Source: Lachnospiraceae bacterium (GTDB taxonomy: Bacteria; Bacillota; Clostridia; Lachnospirales; Lachnospiraceae). From it: a DNA stretch of 53,173 nt. The stretch covers positions 1 to 53,173 of the forward strand of contig JAILID010000079.1 in NCBI GenBank assembly GCA_024695465.1, given 5' to 3'. Shown here piece after piece: positions 7,946 through 16,126 of the stretch. The notes under the pieces were generated by a model. That model made no database searches. It worked only from the letters and a program-made list of their open reading frames with translations, and had not been told where the DNA came from. Both the position numbers and the translations under genes were made by a program. Positions within the stretch are counted from its first letter, which is position 1. Each line of letters begins with the position of its first letter.

Positions 7946-8944
7946 ATGAAAAGAAGAATTATGGCCATCTGCGACAGCGACGAAAGATACGCGGAGCGGC
8001 TGGCGGATTACGCATCGAGAAGGGGAAGCGTTCCCTTTGAAGTACACGCTTTCAGCGGGGCGGAAGCGCTGAAGAAGTTTCCGGAGCGGGAGAGGATCGG
8101 TCTTCTGCTGATCTCCGAGGATTGTCTGTCAGATGAAATGCAGGTCTGGGGAATTCCGGCTGTCGTCTGTCTTTCCGAAGACTCCCGGAGAAAGGAAGAT
8201 AAGGATCTTAAGCGGATCTATAAATACCGGTCCGCGGCGGAAATCCTTCGGGAAGCCATCGCTTTCTGCCGGGAGGATTCTTTTATGAAAAGCGCAGGCA
8301 ATCCGGGTCTTAAGCTGATCCTCATCTATTCTCCTCTGGGCAGGTGCGGGAAAACCTCTCTTTTTCTTGCGCTGGGGCAGATTCTTTCGGAGAGAAGGCC
8401 GGTTCTGGGAATCAGCCTGGAAACCTTCGGATCCCTTGCGGCCTGCCTGAAGGCTCCGGAAGAAGCAGCCCGGAGCCTTCTTGACCTTATATTCTGCCTG
8501 AGGCAGGCTGACGGAACGCAAGGCGCCTGCCTTGCGGGCGCGGTAAGGAACGCCGGGGATTTTGACATTCTTCTGCCCTCCTCTTCGGGCCAGGAACTCT
8601 ATGAGATGACGGAGGGGGATCTTGAAAGACTTCTTGCCTTCCTGTCGGAGGAATCCCGCTATGAAGCGCTTGTCATAGATGCCGGCAGCGGGGATGGAAA
8701 CCTGCGCTTTTGGATCGAGAATGCGGACCTTCTTCTTATGCCCGGACTTACGGACGCGTTTTCCGCTGGAAAGCTGAGAAGCTTTGAGGCGTATCTGTCG
8801 GAAATGGGGGAGGGCGTGCATCGGAAAATGCGGAAGCTTCATCTGCCCCTCCCGGAGACGCTTCCGCCGGGAAGCTTCGGGGAGCTGCCCTTTACGCCGC
8901 TTGGAAGCTATGTCCGGGAGCTTTTGAAAAGGGATGGCTTTTAA
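7946..8944 (+). CDS. TadZ/CpaE-like ATPase
   Basis: A 332-residue protein. Residues 1-105 resemble a degenerate receiver domain, beginning 'IMAICDSDERYAERL'. Residues 122-330 form a ParA/MinD-type P-loop domain with 'SPLGRCGKTS' at 129-138 and 'VIDAGSGD' near residue 235 as the Walker B region. The Walker A has no signature lysine at its first position, as in several TadZ proteins. TadZ/CpaE proteins place Tad pilus machinery in the cell, which fits the adjacent prepilin peptidase. The gene is followed directly by a terminator, so the kinase, peptidase and TadZ-like gene form a three-gene unit lacking tadA, tadB, tadC or flp. Confidence 0.8.
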   Translation: MKRRIMAICDSDERYAERLADYASRRGSVPFEVHAFSGAEALKKFPERERIGLLLISEDCLSDEMQVWGIPAVVCLSEDSRRKEDKDLKRIYKYRSAAEILREAIAFCREDSFMKSAGNPGLKLILIYSPLGRCGKTSLFLALGQILSERRPVLGISLETFGSLAACLKAPEEAARSLLDLIFCLRQADGTQGACLAGAVRNAGDFDILLPSSSGQELYEMTEGDLERLLAFLSEESRYEALVIDAGSGDGNLRFWIENADLLLMPGLTDAFSAGKLRSFEAYLSEMGEGVHRKMRKLHLPLPETLPPGSFGELPFTPLGSYVRELLKRDGF

Positions 8945-8966
8945 GGGGGAGCAATCCCCCTTTTTT
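8943..8966 (+). terminator. Rho-independent terminator
   Basis: An 8-bp perfect stem (8943-8950 with 8955-8962) with loop GCAA runs into a row of six T. It overlaps the stop codon of the TadZ-like gene. Confidence 0.9.
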
Positions 8967-9010
8967 AAGGAAATGAGCCGAAACGAAAGGGATTAGCTTG
9001 AGCAAATCGC

Positions 9011-9039
9011 TTGACAGGGGAAATGGTTCACTTTATAAT
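9011..9039 (+). promoter_or_regulatory. Consensus promoter of the rnf operon
   Basis: TTGACA at 9011-9016 and TATAAT at 9034-9039 are both perfect matches with the ideal 17-base spacer. The start of transcription would be near 9046, leaving a leader of about 115 bases before rnfC. This is the strongest promoter by eye in the window. Confidence 0.9.
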
Positions 9040-9064
9040 AAATTAAGATTTCGCAAAGGCAGAT

Positions 9065-9094
9065 GCCGTGCATTTTATGCATGGCTTGTTTTTT
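9065..9094 (+). terminator. Terminator-like hairpin in the rnf leader (possible attenuator)
   Basis: Within the untranslated leader, 9065-9073 pairs with 9077-9085 (9 bp, one G-T pair, 3-base loop). It is followed by TTGTTTTTT, the form of an intrinsic terminator. It begins about 20 bases after the predicted start of transcription and 66 bases before rnfC. No alternative antiterminator helix was obvious by eye, and no known riboswitch was recognised. Confidence 0.6.
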
Positions 9095-9159
9095 ATGATA
9101 TTGCCGAAAAACCTTTAATTGGCACATTCACTTTTCATAAGCAAAAGAAAGGAAAAAAG

Positions 9160-10506
9160 ATGGGAATTTATTCATTCAGGGGCGGCGTCCACCCCAAGGG
9201 GAATAAAGAACTGACTGCCGGGAAGGCCTTTGTCAGGCTGATTCCCAAGGGCGACATGGTCTATCCGCTGAGCCAGCATCTCGGAAAGCCCGCCTCGCCG
9301 CTGGTCAAAAAAAATGATCCGGTCCTGGCCGGACAGCTGATCGCAAAGGCGGACGGCTTTATCTCCGCCAATATCCACAGCTCCTGTTCAGGGAAGGTCA
9401 AGGCCATTGAGCGGAGGCTGAACGCTTCGGGCGTCCCGGTCGACTGCATCGTGATTGCCAATGACGGGCAGTTTACGCCGGCTCCGGGCGTGGGAGAAGA
9501 AGTGGACTACTCATCCTTCTCAAAAGAGGAAATCATCGCGAAAGTCAAGGAATGCGGCATCGTCGGGCTCGGCGGGGCCGGTTTCCCGACCAATGTCAAG
9601 CTGATGCCGAAGAATCCGGATGAGATCCGCTATATCATCGCAAACGGCGCGGAATGCGAGCCGGGCATCACCTGCGACGACCGCCTGATGCGGGAGTATA
9701 CGGATTGGATCATAAAGGGGCTTAAGATCGTCCTCTCTCTCTTCCCCGCAGCAAGCGGGATCATCGCCATCGAGGACAACAAGCCCGAATCGATCAGGGC
9801 GATGGAAGAGGCGGTGAAAAATGAAGAGCGCATGTCCGTTCTCACCTTAAAGACCATGTATCCCCAGGGCGGTGAGCGGAATCTCGTTCACGCCGCTACG
9901 GGCATGTATATGGAATCCGGAGCGCTTCCGGCAAGTCTGGGCTGCATTGTCGACAATGTCGCCACGCTGTCGGCCATCTACCGGGCAGTCGCGTTCAATG
10001 AGCCGCTGATGGAGAAAGGCTTTACGGCGACGGGGGACGGCTTCAATGAGCCGACCAATTTCATGGTCCGGATCGGGACTTCCCTGAGGGAGATCACGGA
10101 CGCGGCAGGCGGCCTTAAAGAGGAGACGAGGAAGCTCATCCTCGGAGGCCCCATGATGGGTCCGGCCGTCTCCAACCTCGACGCCCCGCTGGTTAAAGCA
10201 AACAACGCGCTTACCGCCCAGCTGGAGGACGAAGTCGAAAAAGCAGAGCTTGAGATGAACAGCTGCATCCGCTGCGGCAGATGCACCCGGGTATGTCCTC
10301 TGGGCCTTATTCCCCAGCAGATGGCAAGGGCCTGCGAGCGCAATGATATCGAGCGCTTTGTCAAGCTGCATGGCGCCGACTGCATCCAGTGCGGCACCTG
10401 TTCGTTTATCTGTCCGGCGAAGCGGCCTCTTACCCAGCTCTTTAAGCAGACCAAGCCGATGGCGATGTCCTATATCCGCATGCAGGCGCAGAAGAAGGAG
10501 GCTTAA
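9160..10506 (+). CDS. rnfC: Rnf complex subunit C (NADH-side flavo-iron-sulfur subunit)
   Basis: A 448-residue soluble subunit of the Rnf complex, which couples ferredoxin oxidation by NAD+ to ion export. RnfC is the peripheral subunit that carries the NAD/FMN site. 'GLGGAGFPTNVK' near residues 136-147 is the Rossmann-like NAD/FMN segment shared with NuoF. Two [4Fe-4S] motifs follow: CxxCxxCxxxCP at C369 and at C408. ATG 9160 is preceded by AAAGGAAAAAAG and gives the usual family length. The frame is open further upstream to a TTG at 8998, but that region is the promoter and leader. First gene of the operon; its stop abuts the next gene. Confidence 0.95.
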   Translation: MGIYSFRGGVHPKGNKELTAGKAFVRLIPKGDMVYPLSQHLGKPASPLVKKNDPVLAGQLIAKADGFISANIHSSCSGKVKAIERRLNASGVPVDCIVIANDGQFTPAPGVGEEVDYSSFSKEEIIAKVKECGIVGLGGAGFPTNVKLMPKNPDEIRYIIANGAECEPGITCDDRLMREYTDWIIKGLKIVLSLFPAASGIIAIEDNKPESIRAMEEAVKNEERMSVLTLKTMYPQGGERNLVHAATGMYMESGALPASLGCIVDNVATLSAIYRAVAFNEPLMEKGFTATGDGFNEPTNFMVRIGTSLREITDAAGGLKEETRKLILGGPMMGPAVSNLDAPLVKANNALTAQLEDEVEKAELEMNSCIRCGRCTRVCPLGLIPQQMARACERNDIERFVKLHGADCIQCGTCSFICPAKRPLTQLFKQTKPMAMSYIRMQAQKKEA

Positions 10507-10508
10507 TG

Positions 10509-12086
10509 ATGGAAGAAAAGAAATTATGGAACCTTACTTCCTCACCGCATTTAAGGAGCGATCTCACTGTTTTCAGCGAGATGTACAACGTTATCATCGC
10601 GCTGCTTCCGGCAACGGTCTTCGCGGTCTTTCATTTCGGCCTCCACTCGCTCCTGGTCATTCTCATGAGCGTTGCCGCGGCCTGCCTGACGGAATTCACG
10701 TTTGATTACATTGCCCGCCGGCCCAACACGCTTACGGACGGCTCGGCAGTCGTCACCGGACTTCTTCTGGCCCTCTGTCTTCCGCCATCGGTTCCGCTCT
10801 ATGTGCCGTTTGCCGGTTCCCTCTTCGCGATCCTCTTTGCCAAATGCGTCTTCGGGGGTCTCGGGAAGAACTTCATGAATCCGGCCCTGGCCGGCCGCGC
10901 TTTCCTCCTGATCTCCTTCGGCAAGGTCATGACGGATTACAGCACGGACGCGCTTTCCGGCGCGACGCCGCTTGCGGTTTTGAATGAGGGCAGGACCGTC
11001 AATCTGGGCGATATGTTCATGGGCCTTGTCAGCGGCCATATCGGCGTCAGCGTCATGCTGCTCCTGCTCGGAGGCGTCTACCTCATCTGGAAGGGAACCA
11101 TCAAGTGGCTGATCCCGGTTTCGACCCTCGGATCCTTCGTGATCTTCATGGCGATCTTCGGGACGGAAGGTCTTGACGCAAGGTATCTTCTCGCGGAGCT
11201 TTGCGGCGGCGGCATCGTCCTCGGCGCCTTCTTCATGGCGACCGATCCGGTCACCAGTCCGATGGCGGAGAGCAGCCAGATTATCTACGGCTGCTTCATC
11301 GGCTTTCTGTCCATGATCTTCCGCACCAGAAGCGGCATGGCGGACGGAACCTCCTACGCGATCATCGTCGCGAACATGATCGTTCCGATGCTCGACAAGT
11401 ACGTGATTCCGCATCCGTTCGGAATCGGCAGGGCGGGACAGACGCTTCCGGCTCCCGGCGAGGAGAAGAAGGGCTTTAAGATTCCGGCCTCCGCGCTGCT
11501 TCTGGGGGCGATCACCCTTATCGCGGGCGCGGCCCTGGCCGGCGCCAACGCGGTGACGGCTGACAAGATCACCGAGAACCAGCTGGCGAAGAAGCTGGAG
11601 TCCTACGCCTCGGTCATTCCGGGCGCGGAAAACTTTGACTTTGACGATTCGCTCACGGCCGAGATTGAAAAGCTGGATGGCGGCGTCTACGGCGGCGGGG
11701 ATTTCGGCAAGGCCTATATCAATGAAGCTGTCGTCGGCACGGACGCTTCCGGCAATATTGCCGGCTACGCGATCAGCGCGACCTCCATGGAGGGCTATGA
11801 CGGCGAGATCACGCTTTCCGTCGGCTTCGATGCGGAGGGCACGGTGCTCGGCATCGAGTTCACCGTCATCAACGAGACGGCCGGCATGGGCATGCTCGCG
11901 ACGGAAGAGTCCTGGAAGGCGCAGTTCGCGGGCGTCAAGACCGATGCGTTTGTCCTCAACAAGTCCGGCGGTTCCACGGCGGACAATGAGATTGACTCGG
12001 TCTCCGGCGCTTCGAGAACTTCCGGGGCGGTCGTCAACGCGGTCAATGCAGCTGTTGATTTCTACAACAATTACATCGCGGCGTGA
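10509..12086 (+). CDS. rnfD/rnfG: Fused Rnf subunits D and G
   Basis: One uninterrupted 525-residue frame. Residues 1 to about 305 are RnfD, a ten-helix membrane subunit, with the flavinylation motif 'SGAT' ending at T153, where FMN is expected to be linked. Residues about 325-525 are RnfG: one membrane helix, an extracytoplasmic domain, and a C-terminal FMN motif 'SGAS', with serine at residue 502 where threonine is usual. D and G are normally separate neighbouring genes. Here a short charged linker near 'GEEKKGFK' joins them. ATG 10509 is 7 bases after AGGAGG; ATG 10506 overlaps the rnfC stop. Ion translocation through RnfD and electron transfer through both flavins are the known roles. Confidence 0.93.
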   Translation: MEEKKLWNLTSSPHLRSDLTVFSEMYNVIIALLPATVFAVFHFGLHSLLVILMSVAAACLTEFTFDYIARRPNTLTDGSAVVTGLLLALCLPPSVPLYVPFAGSLFAILFAKCVFGGLGKNFMNPALAGRAFLLISFGKVMTDYSTDALSGATPLAVLNEGRTVNLGDMFMGLVSGHIGVSVMLLLLGGVYLIWKGTIKWLIPVSTLGSFVIFMAIFGTEGLDARYLLAELCGGGIVLGAFFMATDPVTSPMAESSQIIYGCFIGFLSMIFRTRSGMADGTSYAIIVANMIVPMLDKYVIPHPFGIGRAGQTLPAPGEEKKGFKIPASALLLGAITLIAGAALAGANAVTADKITENQLAKKLESYASVIPGAENFDFDDSLTAEIEKLDGGVYGGGDFGKAYINEAVVGTDASGNIAGYAISATSMEGYDGEITLSVGFDAEGTVLGIEFTVINETAGMGMLATEESWKAQFAGVKTDAFVLNKSGGSTADNEIDSVSGASRTSGAVVNAVNAAVDFYNNYIAA

Positions 12087-12100
12087 GGAGGTGAAGAGAT

Positions 12101-12799
12101 ATGAATACAAGCATGGAACGTATATATAACGGCATCGTTAAGGAAAATCCTGTCTTCATCATGATGCTCGGCATGTGCCCCTGCCTCGCGGTCACGACTT
12201 CGGTCACCAACGCGATCGGCATGGGCGTCTCGACGACTGCCGTCCTGGTCGCTTCGAACGTGGTGATTTCCCTGGTCCGGAAGATTATTCCGGATGAGGT
12301 CCGTCTTCCGGCGGAGATCGTTATCGTAGCGTCTCTGGTCACGGTTGTCCAGCTCATCATGCAGGCATACTTTGTGGAACTGAATGAGTCTCTGGGCGTT
12401 TACATCCCCCTGATCGTCGTCAACTGCATCATTCTCGGGCGCGCAGAAGCCTACGCCATGAAAAATGAAGTTCTTCCGTCGCTGTTTGACGGTATCGGCA
12501 TGGGCCTGGGCTTTACGATCGGCATCACGATCCTCGCCTTCTTCCGCGAACTCCTGGGCGCGGGTACTGTGGCGGGTTTTCAGGTCATGCCGTCCTTCTA
12601 CAAGCCGATTGACATGCTGGTCAAGGCCCCGGGCGCGTTCCTGGTGCTGGGCGTCATCATCATGGTGATGAACGCCTGGGGGATCTCCTCCCGGCAGGCG
12701 GAGCTGGTCTCCGGCGACGGCTGCGTTGGCTGCGCGGCTGAGGGGAATTGCGCTGCGGCAGGAAAATGTGATAAGAAAGAAGAGGAGGCAAAGGCATGA
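12101..12799 (+). CDS. rnfE: Rnf complex subunit E
   Basis: A 232-residue integral membrane subunit, homologous to RnfA, with six hydrophobic helices. The family motif 'GMCPCLAVTTS' with its cysteines sits in the first helix at residues 23-33; the membrane-embedded iron-sulfur cluster of RnfA/RnfE is held by such cysteines. The C-terminal tail is unusual: after the last helix there is a small cysteine cluster, C208-x2-C211-x5-C217-x5-C223, then a Lys/Glu-rich end. AGGAGG lies 7 bases before the ATG. The stop overlaps the rnfA start by 4 bases, so translation is coupled. Confidence 0.95.
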   Translation: MNTSMERIYNGIVKENPVFIMMLGMCPCLAVTTSVTNAIGMGVSTTAVLVASNVVISLVRKIIPDEVRLPAEIVIVASLVTVVQLIMQAYFVELNESLGVYIPLIVVNCIILGRAEAYAMKNEVLPSLFDGIGMGLGFTIGITILAFFRELLGAGTVAGFQVMPSFYKPIDMLVKAPGAFLVLGVIIMVMNAWGISSRQAELVSGDGCVGCAAEGNCAAAGKCDKKEEEAKA

Positions 12800-13380
12800 G
12801 CGGCGATACATCTCTTATTGTAATCATTGTTACGGCGGCTCTGGTCAACAACGTAGTCTTGAGCCAGTTCCTCGGCATCTGCTCCTTCCTCGGCGTTTCC
12901 AGCCAGGTCAAGACCTCAGCTTCGCTCGGCGGCGCGGTTATCTTCGTCATGACGATCGCCTCTGCAGTCGCCAATCTGCTCTATACGTTTGTTCTGTCCC
13001 CGCTGGGTCTTGATTACCTGCAGACGATCGTCTTCATTCTCGTCATTGCGGCGCTGGTCCAGATCGTTGAGATGTTCTTAAAGAAGACCTCTCCGGGGCT
13101 CTATCAGGCCCTCGGCATCTTCCTTCCGCTGATCACCACGAACTGCGCGGTTTTGGGCGTCGCCCTCAACAACGTCACGGACGGCTACAATTTCATCGAG
13201 TCCGTGGTCAGCGGTTTCGGAACTGCGTTAGGTTACACGCTTGCGATTGTCCTTCTCGCCGGCATCCGCGAAAATATCGATGAGAGCGATCTCCCGGCTC
13301 CGGTCAAGGGAGCGCCGATCGTCCTTTTCTGCGCGGCGCTGATGGGCATTGCGTTTTTCGGATTCAGCTCGCTTAGCTGA
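12796..13380 (+). CDS. rnfA: Rnf complex subunit A
   Basis: A 194-residue membrane protein of the standard RnfA length with six helices. It contains the paired family motifs 'LGICSFLGVSS' (near residue 30) and 'TTNCAVLGVAL' (near residue 118), whose cysteines bind the shared [2Fe-2S] cluster with RnfE. Its start ATG overlaps the rnfE stop (ATGA). RnfA and RnfE together form the membrane core through which electrons cross to the RnfG/RnfD flavins. AGGAGG is placed within the end of rnfE. Fifteen bases separate its stop from rnfB. Confidence 0.96.
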   Translation: MSGDTSLIVIIVTAALVNNVVLSQFLGICSFLGVSSQVKTSASLGGAVIFVMTIASAVANLLYTFVLSPLGLDYLQTIVFILVIAALVQIVEMFLKKTSPGLYQALGIFLPLITTNCAVLGVALNNVTDGYNFIESVVSGFGTALGYTLAIVLLAGIRENIDESDLPAPVKGAPIVLFCAALMGIAFFGFSSLS

Positions 13381-13395
13381 AAAGGAGGAGAGAGA

Positions 13396-14226
13396 ATGAA
13401 TGCAATGACACTGCTTTTAATCACGGTTATTCTCCTTGCGGTCATCGGACTTCTGATCGGCATCCTGCTGGTCTTTGCGGGCCATAAGTTCCATGTCGAA
13501 GTTGACGCGCGCGAGGCGGCGGTCAGGGAAGTGCTTCCCGGCAACAACTGCGGCGCCTGCGGCTATCCCGGCTGTGACGGCTGCGCGGCAGCCATCGTGA
13601 AGGGGGAGGCTGCGGTTAACGCATGTCCGGTCGGCGGCGCTTCCGCAGCTGAGAAGATCGGCGATATCATGGGCGTTTCCGCTGAGGCCGCGGAGAAGAA
13701 GGTGGCCTTTGTCAAATGCGCCGGCGACTGCGCGAAAGCGCATACCAAGGGCAGCTACATCGGGGTTCGGACCTGCACCGCGGCCGCGGCGCTTCCGGGC
13801 AAGGGCGATAAGATGTGCCAGCAGGGCTGCCTGGGCCTCGGCGAGTGCGTTTCGGTCTGTGAATTCGACGCGATCCACATCGTGGACGGCATAGCAAAGG
13901 TTGACCGCAATAAGTGCGTGGCCTGCGGCAAGTGCGCGAAGGTCTGTCCGCAGCATCTGATCGAGATCATCCCGGACAAATCGATGTACGCGGTTGAATG
14001 CGCGAATATCGAGAAGGGCAAGCTCGTCAAGGAACTCTGCGATACCGGCTGCATCGGCTGCGGTATCTGCGTGAAAATGTGCAAATTCGACGCGGTTCAT
14101 GTTGAGAATAATGTCGCTCATATCGATTATGAGAAGTGCAAGGGATGCGGTGCCTGTGCGGCAAAGTGTCCATCTAAGGTTATTACGTTCAGGGAGCAGC
14201 CGAAGAAGGAAAAGGAAGTTTCCTGA
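13396..14226 (+). CDS. rnfB: Rnf complex subunit B (ferredoxin-side iron-sulfur subunit)
   Basis: A 276-residue subunit anchored by one N-terminal helix (residues 5-28). The N-terminal cluster motif 'CGACGYPGCDGCA' plus a later CP pair forms the four-cysteine domain typical of RnfB. Downstream are at least three more [4Fe-4S] ferredoxin-type motifs: 'CVACGKCAKVCP', 'CIGCGICVKMC' and 'CKGCGACAAKCP', and a partial one at 'CLGLGECVSVC'. RnfB takes electrons from reduced ferredoxin. Last gene of the operon, followed by a strong terminator. Order C-(D/G)-E-A-B matches that of clostridial rnf operons. Confidence 0.96.
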   Translation: MNAMTLLLITVILLAVIGLLIGILLVFAGHKFHVEVDAREAAVREVLPGNNCGACGYPGCDGCAAAIVKGEAAVNACPVGGASAAEKIGDIMGVSAEAAEKKVAFVKCAGDCAKAHTKGSYIGVRTCTAAAALPGKGDKMCQQGCLGLGECVSVCEFDAIHIVDGIAKVDRNKCVACGKCAKVCPQHLIEIIPDKSMYAVECANIEKGKLVKELCDTGCIGCGICVKMCKFDAVHVENNVAHIDYEKCKGCGACAAKCPSKVITFREQPKKEKEVS

Positions 14227-14270
14227 GACTGAAAACGGGACGGCGTTTTATGAGGAAAGAACGATAGAAG

Positions 14271-14299
14271 AAGTTCCCGGTTGACGCCGGGAACTTTTT
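14271..14299 (+). terminator. Rho-independent terminator of the rnf operon
   Basis: A perfect 10-bp stem (14271-14280 with 14287-14296), 6-base loop and a following T run, 45 bases after rnfB. Confidence 0.9.
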
Positions 14300-14356
14300 C
14301 TGTCGTCAGGATAAGGGGAAAAAGAATCGCGTAAGAAATCCGCGGGGAGAATGATC

Positions 14357-14385
14357 GCAAACGAAAAAATCATTTTTTCATTTGC
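14357..14385. repeat. AT-rich inverted repeat between rnf and the L,D-transpeptidase gene
   Basis: Arms 14357-14369 and 14373-14385 match at 12 of 13 positions around a 3-base centre. It could be an operator or a transcription-ending hairpin, since it carries A6 and T6. A second inverted repeat (14459-14466 with 14477-14484, 8 bp, 10-base loop) follows. No clear promoter was found between 14300 and 14510. Confidence 0.4.
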
Positions 14386-14524
14386 CGCGCCGGATTCGCG
14401 CCGCTTTATGAAGCGTAAGGCCGATGCGGATCTGAGCGTCTTCGCGGAGCTTTTGTGACAAACGGCAGCTATCTCCGCCGTTTGCCCTGGAATCTTGCGG
14501 GATGGGACTAAAAAAGGGGAGAAT

Positions 14525-16009
14525 ATGTCTTCGTCAGAATTTATTCCGGGCATGGAAAAGCTTGAAGCACCGAAAAAAAGCCGGGGAGGTCTGATCGCCG
14601 GCGCTCTTATTGCCGCTGTGCTGCTCATGCTCCTGGCTTCCACCTACGTCACGATCTCGAAGGACTATGAGACCCGTTTCCTTCCGGGAACGGTTATCAA
14701 CGGGATCGGCGTGGGGGGCCTGACATCGGATTATGTCGAGAAGCGCGTCGCGGCGGATGCCGAAGGGTATACACTGGAGCTGGTTTTTCGAAACGCGGTG
14801 GAGGTGATCGATGGGCAGGAGATCGGCCTTCATTTTCTATCGGATGGGGAAGCCAAGGGGATCCTGAACAATCAGGAACCGCTGGAATGGATTTTTGGCT
14901 TTTTCGGCAGAAAATACATGTATACGATTTCGCCGCATACAGAGTTTGATGAGGGGCTTCTTGCTTCAGTCCTCAAAGCCCTTCCGGAACTGGATCCGGA
15001 AAACGAGATCGCGCCGGAGAACGCGGGCCTTGAACTTGGGGAGGATAACGTTTTCTCGATTATTCCGGAAGTGCAGGGTACGACGCTGAAAGAGGAGGCG
15101 CTTCTTGAGGCGGCGGAGGAAGCGGTCCGTCAACGGCTGGGAAAGCTGGAGCTGACTTCCGAAAGCGGCGTCTACGAGTCTCCGGCGGTTCTTGCCGACA
15201 ATCCGGATCTTGTCTCGCAATGTGAGACGCTCAACAGATTTCTTGACGCCAGCGTCACGTATATCCGGACGGATGGGAGCAAAAAGCTTCTGGATCGGGA
15301 TGAACTCGCAGGCTGGATCAGCCGGGAGGAGAATGGTTTTTATTACCTCGACGAGGCGCTGCTTGCGGAGAAAGCCGGAGCTTTCGTCTCCGAGCTGGCC
15401 CGGGAGACGAATGTCACAAAGAACAGCAGGCCCTTCAATTCTACCCGCCACGGGCAGGTGGAGGTTCCCTGCGATCCATATGGCTTCATCGTGGATGAGG
15501 CGGCGGAGAGCGCGGCCTTGCTCGAAGATCTGAAAAGCGGAAAAGTCGATGAGCGGGAACCAATCTATTCGGAGCACGCGCTGGATCTGGATCCGAATAT
15601 GGGAGGAACCTATATCGAGGTGGATGTGAAGCTTCAGCATGTCTACTTTTACATAGACGGGGCGCTGGCCCTGGAATCGGACTGCGTGAGCGGAACGCTG
15701 CTGGATCCGACCCGCATGACGCCTTACGGGGTCTTTTCCATCTATCTGAAGGATCAGAACCGGACTCTGCGGGGGACCAGGCTGCCGGACGGCAGCTATC
15801 CATACAGTTCTTTCGTCAAGTATTGGATGGCCTTCTACTGGGGCTGCGGCTTCCACGACGCGAGCTGGCGGGCGCCTGCGGAGTTCGGGGGGAATACCTA
15901 CTTAAGAAGCGGTTCCCACGGCTGCGTCAATCTTCCGGAGTCCGCCGCGGCGAAGATGTTTGAGCTTAGCCAGGTCGGAACACCTGTGGTTGTTTTCTAT
16001 GCGGAGTGA
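14525..16009 (+). CDS. L,D-transpeptidase (YkuD) with peptidoglycan-binding domains
   Basis: A 494-residue type II membrane protein. One membrane helix at about residues 21-42 is followed by two repeats resembling PG_binding_4 domains and a C-terminal YkuD domain. The catalytic signature is intact: 'SHGCVN' with C467 as nucleophile and an upstream His in 'GCGFHDA'. These enzymes make 3-3 crosslinks in peptidoglycan or attach proteins to it, outside the membrane. ATG 14525 is preceded by AAAAGGGGAG; the frame is open a little further upstream without a ribosome site. It lies alone between the rnf terminator and the pilus operon. A link to anchoring the pilus is possible but unproven. Confidence 0.93.
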   Translation: MSSSEFIPGMEKLEAPKKSRGGLIAGALIAAVLLMLLASTYVTISKDYETRFLPGTVINGIGVGGLTSDYVEKRVAADAEGYTLELVFRNAVEVIDGQEIGLHFLSDGEAKGILNNQEPLEWIFGFFGRKYMYTISPHTEFDEGLLASVLKALPELDPENEIAPENAGLELGEDNVFSIIPEVQGTTLKEEALLEAAEEAVRQRLGKLELTSESGVYESPAVLADNPDLVSQCETLNRFLDASVTYIRTDGSKKLLDRDELAGWISREENGFYYLDEALLAEKAGAFVSELARETNVTKNSRPFNSTRHGQVEVPCDPYGFIVDEAAESAALLEDLKSGKVDEREPIYSEHALDLDPNMGGTYIEVDVKLQHVYFYIDGALALESDCVSGTLLDPTRMTPYGVFSIYLKDQNRTLRGTRLPDGSYPYSSFVKYWMAFYWGCGFHDASWRAPAEFGGNTYLRSGSHGCVNLPESAAAKMFELSQVGTPVVVFYAE

Positions 16010-16084
16010 TTCCGCGGGGCGGCGCGATGGGCGCTGCCGGGCGGGTTATCTTCCGGCGCGGAGCCGGGAAAATGAGAAAGAAAG

Positions 16085-16126
16085 GCATTGCGGCGGCGTT
16101 GATGGCGCAGCTGCGGTGCTTTTTTT
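16085..16126 (+). terminator. Probable terminator after the L,D-transpeptidase gene
   Basis: GCATTGC (16085-16091) pairs with GCGGTGC (16113-16119), two G-T pairs, and the loop can fold further. Seven T follow directly. Weaker than the other terminators in the window. Confidence 0.5.

Noticed and set aside
8998-9159. Longer RnfC start at TTG 8998
   Set aside because: This stretch contains the promoter and leader of rnf. The ATG at 9160 has a ribosome site and gives the normal length.
10551-12110. A 519-codon open frame on the minus strand
   Set aside because: It lies wholly opposite rnfD/rnfG, is highly charged with no domain, and arises from the strong third-position G/C bias of the plus-strand gene.
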